A stretch of 5,814 nucleotides of DNA from Clostridia bacterium (GTDB lineage Bacteria; Bacillota; Clostridia; Oscillospirales; Acutalibacteraceae), in assembly GCA_017442445.1 (NCBI GenBank), contig JAFRZS010000260.1, positions 1 through 5,814 on the forward strand, read 5' to 3'. Shown piece after piece: positions 1 through 5,814 of the stretch. The translations under genes were made by a program, and so were the position numbers. Under the pieces are notes generated by a model. That model was not told the origin of the DNA. It did not search any database and was given only the letters and a program-made list of their open reading frames with translations. Every line of letters starts with the position of its first letter. The stretch's first letter is position 1.

Positions 1-3000
1 CATTTGAAGCTGTAGCTTTTTTTACCTCTGTGTAGAGTGTAATAAGCTCACCGTCACCATTGATATATACAACATATCCTCTTGCCCAGAATGCTCTGTC
101 TGTGTATGTTCTTACTGTCAACTGATACTGTCCTGTGTTGCCTGTATAAACTGTTCTGTAGAGTCTGATCTTATCTGTATTTTCAGGATCTGTCTGTCCT
201 TCAAATGTAAGGTCATCTTCGTTCGCAAGAGTTTCATCCTGTGTTAACAACAAGCCTGAGCTTACAAATACAAAGTCATCAGGTACATCTCTTGTTACCA
301 TGAATTCTGCATTGTATGTGTCCTTTCCGTTGGACGGTTCTGCAGGATTTGTTGTTATGTCAAGGGTTACTGTTGCATCCGCTTTGACTTCTTCATCTGC
401 AAAGATTGCTGTTACTGTCATATCCTTGTATGCAAAGAACTTGTATGTTCTGTCATAGCTTACAACATCTTTGCCGTTGACTGTCCAGCCTGCGAATACT
501 TTTCCTTCAGGAATGTCTTTGTCTTCAATTTCTACAGTTACAGGTGAATTGTATCTGTATGTTTCTTCAGTTGTTTCTTCTCCGATTACAGTTGTAATTG
601 TGAATAACTCGTCTGTAAGTTCATATACAGATGTGATTATCATGTTTTCTGTTACAGCATCAAAGTCTGCATTCCACTTTACAAAGGTGTATTCACCGTG
701 TGTTTCTGCAATATCAGGAGCTTTTGCAGCTTCACCTGCTTTTACTTTTACTTCGCTGAGTACAGTTTTCAGAATTGAATCAACGAATGCTACTGAGTAA
801 TAGCCTGATTCTTTTGCTTCTGAATATACCGCTACAAGATACCAGTCAGCTTCAAGTGTGAATGTAAGAGTTTCATCATAAGATACAATTCTGCCTCTTG
901 TTCCGCTCGGTCCTACATCCTTCCAGTACAAGAACTCTCTGTTATCTCCGTCAGGTACTGCTCTGAGTGTTACCTTAGTACCGTAAACAACTTCATCGTT
1001 TCTGTACTTGTTGCCCTGTAAGGATTCCCCATTCTCACCAAGTGTTACATATACGTTTGAGTATGTTGCTGAAACGTCAAGTGTATATGCTGACAATTCT
1101 TTTTCCCAACGGGCATAGAGAGTTAAATCACCAACGCCCATAATTCTTTCGGTTGTTTCGAAATCAATGCGTGTACCAACTGCATCTTCTGTGTCTTCAG
1201 GTGTTGTGTACCAACCGAGGAATAGATATCCTTCTCTCTGAGGATCATCTGTGGGTGCCTTGCCGCGGACAGATTCGTTCCAAGGTACTAATTTAGTATC
1301 TGCGATTGCATCTGTTCCGTCGTTAAGAGCGAAAATCAAATTGTACGCCATATAGGTCGGGTCTGCGAGAATTTCACCTAATGCTGTTATTGCTGCATTA
1401 ACTACATCCTGGTCATCTCTGAGTTTTGCATATTCCATTAAGTCTGTTACTGCTTTATCAGCATTCATTACCCTCTGGACATAATCTTCTGTGTACCATT
1501 CATTCATCTTACTGATTACATCAGTTACTCTTTTCTGATATGTTGCATCGTAATCTTCTATTTCGTTTGTAGCTGACTTGTAAGCGATGTACGGATGTTC
1601 CACATAGAGATATTCATAAAAATCTGCAGGTAAGAGTTCTAACGGCCAGAGGTCATTGAGCATAGCAACGTAATCATTAATTATCTGCTGATCAAGTATT
1701 GTCAGTTCGCCCATTTCTGTAAGTTCTATGTTCCAAACTGCCAGGTTTACATAGAAGTTTTCCCATGAACCGCTTTCGTAATACTTGTAACCCTCTGTAT
1801 TCTGATAGAGAATATCGGGATCAAGAGCTGTTTCACCAGTGTCAAAATCTGTGTTGAGTTTTAAAGCCTGTTCTACAAAGAAATTAAATTCTGAATAGTC
1901 TGCAGGTTTTAATGTAAGGTTGTTGTATGCTTCAATCAAATCTGCCGCATAGCTGTCAACATCAGCCTGGTTCTTGATGCCCTTGCCGTTTACTACTGCT
2001 TCTACTGCTTTTTCAAACTCTGCAAATGACTCTGCTGTGAATGTATCCTTTGTTACCTCATAATCAACTCCGTTATAGTTGAATATATGAACATCATTGT
2101 AGGCATCAGAAGGATCATTCAAGGTCATTTCATAGTAGTATGTTCTGTACTGATCTACTACTGTGTAGTCTGCAGGGTTTTCTATCAACGCATCTATTGC
2201 AGTTCTGAGTTCAACAGTTGCTGTGTTGACATCGTCGATAAGTTCCCAATTATAGAGCTTACCGCCGTTTTCGCCTTCACCGTAAAGTGCAACTGCTTCG
2301 GCTTTTTCGTTGATTGCGTTTGTCTTGCCGGGTTCCTGATAGTAGTAAATATCAACACCTTCATCATAAACGCCATCGTTGTTGTAATCAACGAACTTTT
2401 CAACATCTGCCGGGAATCTTTCAAGCTCTGCACTGAGTGCATCCATACTCCAAGCTGCATAGAGGTCTATATCATCTGCCGGGAATGTTGTCGGTTTTGT
2501 GTATTCTACGTAACCGTTTTCTGTTAATTCATACCAGCCGATGAATGTATAGCCTGCCATTACATCTGTCTTTTCAGGAGTGATGAACAATGTGCTGTCA
2601 AGTTCTGATTCATATTGACCCTTGATTTCAGTTGTTACATCTTCTGTAGCATTGTTGTTGTGGTGGAGAGTGATTGTTGTTGTTCTCTTGAACCACTCTG
2701 CTGTGAATGTAACTTCTGTCACTGTTGAATCAGGAATGATATAGCTTCCCTGATAGAACTGTCCGTCTATGCTTGATTTCCAGCCACCGAGTGTCCAGCC
2801 TTTTCTGTAAACATCGTCTGCTGACGGAAGTGTTACTGCTTCGCCGCAATTTACAGATTCATTTGCTTTGGTGTATTCACCTTCACGCCATTCAATTGTT
2901 ATTCCTTCTCCGCCGCTGTAGAAGACTGTCATTGCCTTCTTCTGCCATACTGCGTAGAGGTTTGTAGCTGTCTGCGGTACATTGAATGTATCTGTGTACT

Positions 3001-5814
3001 GCGGAGTTGTTGCTACTGCCTGTGTTGCCCAACCGATATGTCTCCAGCCTGATGCTTCGAGAGCATAATCTGCAAGACTTACATTTGAGCCGATTGTGAG
3101 ATCTGCTTCTGTATCTTCTTTCAACTTACTGTTTTCAGTCAATACTGCACCTTCGGGTAAGTTGAGCAAGAATACTGTCTTTGAGGTTGCGGGTGCCCAC
3201 TGTGCATAGAGGGTTACTGTGCCGTCTTGTTCTGCTGTGAGATTAACAACCTCTGCACCCTTATCGTACATATCACCTGAACCGTCTGCCTTAGTATTCC
3301 ATCCCATAAACTTATGGTTTGTCAACTGCGGTGTTGCTTCTGTCAGGTTCATCGGTACATCGTATGTAGCCGTCTGATCAGTGGGAACACCTGTGAGCAT
3401 CGCTTCAAGATTTGCAGGCTTATTACCGTCATACTTGATTGTATATGTATGCGGTTTCCATGTTGCATAGAGTGTTACAGCCCTATTTATTGCATCCTTG
3501 GGTAATGTGAGATAACCTGAAAGCAAGTCATCTTCAGTTGCATCCTTTTTGAGTGACCAACCTATGCAATCATAACCTGTTCTTGTGATACCGTCATAAG
3601 GTGCAAGGTCTGTAAGGTAAACATCGTTAAGATGATATTCAGGTGCTACTACTTCCAATGAGCTTACAATAACATCTCTGTAGATCGGTACGTTGTGTGA
3701 TTCGGGAATTGTACCTTCACCGCCGTTGAGGTCATACTTAATGAGTGTACCAAGTCCCAAAACTGCTGCCAGGAATTGTTCGAATGCTGCATCGATTGTT
3801 TCCTGAGGTACACCACCCTGAAGTACCTGAGCTGCATTGAGATATGCTGCTTCGTATGCTGCCCATGCTTCGGGATTTGCCTGTTGATAAAGCTCTTTGT
3901 ACTCGAATCTGTTAGTTTTGTTTATCTTGTTTGTTTCATAGTTGTAAAGATTCCAAAGAGCTGTTGTATCAACCTGAATAATATCAACAGTGAATTGTGA
4001 GTAGTTGTGAATGGTATTAGTTGACTCATCGTTAGCTTCGACCATGAAATACATTGTATATGTAATAGTGTCATCCTGTCCTGAATCGACATCCTTATTA
4101 TATTTATACTGTATTTCTGTAGCACCATGAGTATTAACAGTTGTTTCAGTCAAATAATTTGTCAAATCAGCTTTTAAAGTTGATTGCTCATACCTCTGAT
4201 GAGAACTGTCAGCTTCCGGAATAAAAGCAATACCTACAGATGACGTCTTTGTTGAGCCGCTCGCTACACCTAATTTGTTACTGTTATTCTTATCGTGATA
4301 GAAATAACCTGTGGCACCTACAGCAGTGGGTGATGATTGAGAACCGTAAGTTTTTGAGCTACCCTCACCGTCGTCCGTACCGTAATCCTTATAATAGCTC
4401 GTTTTTTCAGGATCTGTATATCCATGCAAACCTACGATTGCATAATGGTTTTTCAAGTATGTTTTTGTTTCAACAGAACCCCACCAGTCTTCACGGTTGT
4501 ACTGACCTGAAATTTTAACATCAAAGGTTTTGCTGCCTACACCTGTCAAGAATGTACTTGTTGCTGATGCTGATGCTTCAAGTCCGTTTGATGATGCAGT
4601 TGCGTTGAAGGTTACTGTTGTGTTTGTAGCTTCAATTTCTTCTGTATCAGCATTATCTGTTACAGTTTCCGGTGTGCCGCCTGCGATTTCGAAGGTATAG
4701 ACATAGAGTAATTCATCGCCTTCACCCTCTGTGTCATAATCTTCAACAGGAGTAAGTGTAACGTTGTTCATACCTGCGTCGTTACCACCTGTGAGAGTCA
4801 ATGCACCTGTGATGAGGTAGTTTGACTTAACTCTTACTGTCTGTCCTGTTGCGTAAGTTCCGTCACTCGCAAGTGTGAGTATCGGCGGAGAAAATACTGT
4901 GATATTAAGTGCTTCAATTGATCCGGGATTATTTATATATTCCTGATCTGCCGCCCTGATTGCCTCAATAGCCGCTGTGATATTATCAATGTACGGCTGC
5001 ATACCTGAATTATCAGTTGTAGTATCAGCTGTGAGATAATTCTCAGCCTGTTTAATTGCAGTATCAAGGACTGCGATAAGCTCGGGCTGATATTTCATAA
5101 TTGCTGCAAAGTACTGTACATTTGTACCGTCTGCATACTTACCGTCAAGAACGGGTTTGCCCTCAGCTATTTTCTTTACAAGATCCTGGAATACATCTTC
5201 ACACCAGAAAATCGGGAAACCTGCGTTGATTTCAAGATAGTCAACTGCATATTCAGCTCCGATTGTAGCAGCTCCTGCTTTGATTGTTGCTGCAGGATAG
5301 AGAGAGGTTGTTCCGTCAACGTTTTTAACAGTTACTGTCTTACCGGAAACTACTCTATATAAGTTTGTTTCCTTGATTTCAGTATCATTTACACCGTAAC
5401 AGTGTGTCATTGTTATGTTTTGTGTTGACAAACCAAGTACTGCTGCTTCAACCGTCTTTGAACCGGTTACTGCAGTTGTTGATGCTGCGTAACAATTGGA
5501 TATTGTTGATGAAGCAATATTATTGTAACCTACAACACCACCGGCTGAACCGTTTGCACCTACTGTTGTGCCAGTTTCCGAAGCGGGGATACATGTGATT
5601 GTTGCACCCTGTGAATAACAGCTTACTACTTTTGCAGCCGTTGAAACAATTGCACCAACGACACCACCTGCGCGTCTGCCTGTAATTGTACCGCCACGGA
5701 CGAATGCGTGTTCAACAGTTGCTGATCTGAGTGAACCGACCAATGCACCTGTACCATGGTTGTTAGCAACTCCTGTTGAATTTACTTCAGGATCAATAAT
5801 TCCAACATTCTTAA
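1..5814 (-). CDS. Giant modular surface/secreted protein with GLUG motifs, FIVAR-like helices and InlB B-type (Listeria-Bacteroides) repeats; partial at both ends
   Basis: One frame is open across the whole window: codons run from nt 5812 down to nt 2 (1937 codons) with no stop. Trp codons checked at nt 5206, 3865, 2947, 2452 and 1735 all fall in the same register, so I see no frameshift. Start and stop lie outside, so no signal peptide, cell-wall anchor or dockerin can be judged. Reading N to C: GLUG beta-helix, helical spacer, Ig-like region, an unrecognised domain, helical spacer, five B-type repeats, long FIVAR-like helical region, a sixth B repeat, three divergent B-type modules, and a terminal beta module. 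Seven cysteines were seen, five of them before residue 210, and Asp/Glu greatly outnumber Lys/Arg in the helical parts; both fit an exported protein. Such architectures are known from adhesins and cell-surface proteins of gut Clostridia. Adhesion or substrate binding is inferred, and no enzyme active site was recognised. The first in-frame Met (about residue 135) is not a start, because clear GLUG motifs precede it. Confidence 0.95.
2..400 (-). other. Terminal beta module (residues 1805-1937), gene continues past the left edge
   Basis: Strands here include TVTLDITTNPAEP (1814-1826), AEFMVTRDVPDDFVFVSSGLLL (1835-1856), GQYQLTVRTYTDRAFWARGY (1894-1913) and YVVYINGDGELITLYTEV (1913-1930). The order (V-T-R-x-V-P-x-x-F strand, a possible turn with T-D-P-E-N-T, then G-Q-Y-x-L and W-A-R-G-Y-V-V-Y) resembles a module I recall near the C-terminus of Clostridial surface proteins with B-type repeats. 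The frame is still open at nt 2, so a short tail, dockerin or anchor may follow; none can be seen. Confidence 0.55.
401..1099 (-). repeat. Three divergent B-type modules (residues 1572-1804)
   Basis: Module one (1572-1668) has YGTKVTLRAVPDGDNREFLYWKD (1610-1632 region) and closes with DWYLVAVYSE (1656-1665), the pattern of divergent InlB B-repeats. Module two (1669-1735) has YSVAFVDS, VKAGEAAKAPDI (1690-1701), YTFVKWNADFDAVTENMIITSVYE (1708-1731): the short form with K-W and a final V-Y-E. Module three (1736-1804) has FTITTVIGEE, PEGKVFAGWTVNGKDVVSY (1768-1786) and VTAIF (1800-1804). In all three the closing Trp of classical copies is replaced by Tyr or Phe. They link the sixth B repeat to the terminal beta module. 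Confidence 0.75.
1100..1348 (-). repeat. Sixth B-type repeat, isolated after the helical region (residues 1489-1571)
   Basis: The copy begins with YNLIFALNDG (1490-1499), carries REGYLFLGWY (1526-1535) and closes with LTLYARWEK (1563-1571). This is the full signature strand, G-Y-x-F-x-G-W and L-Y-A-x-W. It has about 83 residues, like the five copies of the first array, but is separated from them by about 366 helical residues. It begins the second beta section of the protein. Confidence 0.85.
1349..2446 (-). other. Long acidic helical region with FIVAR-like repeats (residues 1123-1488)
   Basis: Residues 1254-1302 fit the FIVAR pattern well: FTAESFAEFEKAVEAVV (1258-1274), then a turn, NQADVDSYAADLIEAYNNL (1281-1299). 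This is helix, tq-x-x-V-D-type turn, then a helix ending L-x-x-A-x-x-x-L. Less clear copies flank it (about 1165-1212, 1307-1393 and 1400-1482). A P-A-D motif marks copy boundaries: FPADV (1133), NPADY (1212), KPADY (1302) and LPADF (1394). The region is strongly acidic: in 1130-1220 I count 21 Asp/Glu against 6 Lys/Arg. FIVAR domains are found in various Gram-positive surface proteins, often as spacers or sugar- or matrix-binding modules. A spacer between two B-repeat arrays is the simplest reading. Confidence 0.65.
2351..2389 (-). other. Possible Ca2+-binding DxNxDG loop (residues 1142-1154)
   Basis: The encoded sequence DYNNDGVYDEGVD gives Asp, Asn and Asp at loop positions 1, 3 and 5, Gly at 6, Val at 7, Asp at 9 and a second Asp-rich tail. 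This resembles the calcium loops of dockerin/EF-hand and thrombospondin type-3-like repeats. A canonical EF loop would have an acidic residue at position 12, but Val lies there and Asp at 13, so it is not a standard EF-hand. Only one copy was found, which argues against a dockerin. Confidence 0.4.
2447..3745 (-). repeat. Tandem array of five InlB B-type (Listeria-Bacteroides) repeats (residues 690-1122)
   Basis: There are five consecutive copies: residues 690-787, 788-874, 875-957, 958-1041 and 1042-1122. Each starts with a strand such as IKYDLNGGEG, YTIKYDGN or MTVFYSGGEG. The middle carries a G-W pair (CIGW 749-752, FMGW 835-838, HIGW 925-928, LGGW 1008-1011, FIGW 1090-1093), and the copy closes with T/L-x-A-x-W (LYATW ending 785, LYAQW 872, LYAVW 956, FTAEW 1040, LYAAW 1121). 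This is the beta-grasp-like B repeat of internalin B and the Listeria-Bacteroides (Flg_new) family. Copies share little beyond the signature positions, so they are old rather than newly duplicated. The array probably acts as an extended stalk or protein/sugar-binding surface. Cys749 (copy 1) and Cys989 (copy 4) are unusual isolated cysteines. Confidence 0.88.
3746..3961 (-). other. Short helical spacer B (residues 618-689)
   Basis: Residues 618-689 are Ala, Gln, Glu, Tyr and Leu rich. Segments such as LWNLYNYETNKINKTNRF (619-636), EAWAAYEAAYLNAAQVLQ (648-665) and QETIDAAFEQFLAAVLGL (670-687) predict three amphipathic helices with short turns. The last pair, an Ala-rich helix, then a G-V-P-Q-E turn and a second helix ending in a hydrophobic L-x-x-A-V-x-x-L pattern, resembles the second half of FIVAR-type domains. 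It sits directly before the first B-type repeat. Confidence 0.5.
3962..4507 (-). other. Unrecognised Tyr/Ser/Thr/Gly-rich domain (residues 436-617)
   Basis: I do not recognise this segment. It has no B-repeat, GLUG or FIVAR signature. Visible marks are a Trp pair in REDWWGS (440-446), HYAIVGLHGYTD (456-467), a Ser/Gly/Thr-rich low-complexity stretch (478-502), GYFYHDKNN (502-510), VGIAFIPEADSSHQRYEQ (526-543), and a closing strand series with TYTMYFMVEAND (584-595) and QFTVDIIQVD (606-615). By hand count 17 of 182 residues are Tyr and none is Cys. Alternating hydrophobic strands near the end suggest a beta fold. As the only large non-repetitive module in the window, it is the best candidate for a specific ligand-binding head; that is inference. 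Confidence 0.5.
4508..4921 (-). other. Beta-rich Ig-like region (residues 298-435)
   Basis: It opens with an ITVFSPPILTL strand (304-314), then TGQTVRVKSNY (322-332) and ALTLTGGNDAG (337-347). Alternating hydrophobic residues and Gly/Asn/Asp turns suggest an Ig-like beta-sandwich. A Thr/Asp/Glu-rich stretch (about 380-399) leads to a second strand series with Ser/Ala/Thr-rich repeats (404-423) and FDVKISGQY (430-438). The strand phrase G-x-x-V-R-V plus paired Gly turns fits bacterial Ig-like folds in general, but I cannot assign a named family. It lies between helical spacer A and the unrecognised domain. Confidence 0.5.
4922..5203 (-). other. Acidic alpha-helical spacer A (residues 204-297)
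   Basis: Rich in Ala, Glu, Gln, Ile and Leu with regular hydrophobic spacing, for example around PELIAVLDTAIKQAENYL (243-260) and ITAAIEAIRAADQEY (278-292). That predicts at least two amphipathic helices, separated by a Thr/Asp-rich turn near 261-270. The pattern resembles FIVAR-type three-helix spacers of surface proteins, but the copy is too degenerate to name with confidence. It joins the GLUG solenoid to the Ig-like region and is probably a rigid spacer. Confidence 0.55.
5204..5812 (-). repeat. GLUG-motif beta-helix region (residues 1-203), three clear copies plus one degenerate
   Basis: This is the N-terminal part visible here. Copies begin with GALVG (residues 22-26), GGVVG (49-53) and GGVVG (91-95), and are followed by SCYSQG (64-69) and NCYAAS (106-111). 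A degenerate fourth copy has AAVLG (123-127) and HCYG (137-140). This matches the GLUG pattern, G-G-[LV]-V-G then about 12-16 residues to [SN]-C-Y, known from IgA-peptidase-type and many Clostridial surface proteins. The KNVGI start resembles the strand that usually precedes a first GLUG copy, so the solenoid probably begins beyond the right edge. Residues 146-203, ending in an INAGFPIFW-type strand, resemble the usual close of a GLUG block. It probably forms a right-handed beta-solenoid acting as a stalk or binding surface; that role is inferred. Confidence 0.75.

Noticed and set aside
1..400. LPxTG or similar sortase anchor, or C-terminal transmembrane segment
   Set aside because: No LPxTG-like motif, hydrophobic helix or basic tail is seen before the left edge; the frame is still open there.
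471..800. 109-codon open frame on the + strand, Ser/Val/Thr rich
   Set aside because: Antisense shadow of the divergent B-type modules; composition reflects the opposite strand and no domain is visible.
2351..2389. Dockerin module
   Set aside because: Only one calcium-type loop is present, its twelfth position is not acidic, and no paired second loop follows at dockerin spacing.
2194..2460. 88-codon frame on the minus strand in another register
   Set aside because: It overlaps the main frame entirely, and the main frame shows uninterrupted repeat signatures across this interval.
2087..2527. 146-codon open frame on the + strand, rich in Cys, Val and Ile
   Set aside because: It lies antisense to the clear FIVAR-like/B-repeat coding frame. 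Its Cys-rich composition is the complement of the many ACA Thr and GCA Ala codons of the real gene.
2447..3745. Recent tandem DNA duplication or CRISPR-like array
   Set aside because: The periodicity is at protein level (about 81-98 residues per copy). Apart from short signature codons the DNA of the copies differs, and there are no identical short repeats with unique spacers.
4240..4518. 92-codon open frame on the + strand across the unrecognised domain
   Set aside because: The minus-strand frame continues without break through this segment, and the + product is low in recognisable structure with His/Arg/Tyr/Ser bias typical of a shadow.

Overview
The window holds one gene and nothing else: a single open reading frame on the minus strand that runs from edge to edge with no in-frame stop (1937 complete codons, nt 5812 down to 2). 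Neither the true start nor the stop lies inside, so the real protein is longer than 1937 residues. The protein reads N to C from right to left. There is no intergenic DNA, and I see no promoter, ribosome binding site, terminator, RNA gene, mobile element or CRISPR array.

The product is a very large, acidic, modular extracellular protein of the kind common in gut or rumen Clostridia (Ruminococcus-like Oscillospirales). I infer the host from the domain set (GLUG motifs, FIVAR-like helices, Listeria-Bacteroides/InlB B-type repeats and a terminal beta module), the moderate-to-low GC, and codon use with much ACA for Thr, GCA for Ala, AGA for Arg and CTT/CTC for Leu. It is not a species assignment.

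Layout in protein order, numbering residues from the first complete codon at nt 5812: (1) residues 1-203, GLUG-type beta-helix; (2) 204-297, acidic alpha-helical spacer; (3) 298-435, beta-rich Ig-like region; (4) 436-617, a Tyr/Ser/Thr/Gly-rich domain I do not recognise; (5) 618-689, short helical spacer; (6) 690-1122, five tandem B-type repeats of about 81-98 residues; (7) 1123-1488, long acidic helical region with FIVAR-like repeats, a recurring Pro-Ala-Asp motif and one DxNxDG loop that may bind calcium; (8) 1489-1571, a sixth B repeat; (9) 1572-1804, three more divergent B-type modules; (10) 1805-1937, a beta module resembling those found near the C-terminus of such surface proteins.

The modules alternate helical spacers with beta arrays three times. 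This suggests a long fibrous stalk that displays one or more binding regions away from the cell. A role in adhesion, cell-wall association or substrate binding is inference. No catalytic motif was recognised. The most interesting points are the unrecognised domain at 436-617, the calcium-type loop inside the helical region, the change in closing aromatic residue along the B-repeat series, and the three-fold spacer/array alternation.
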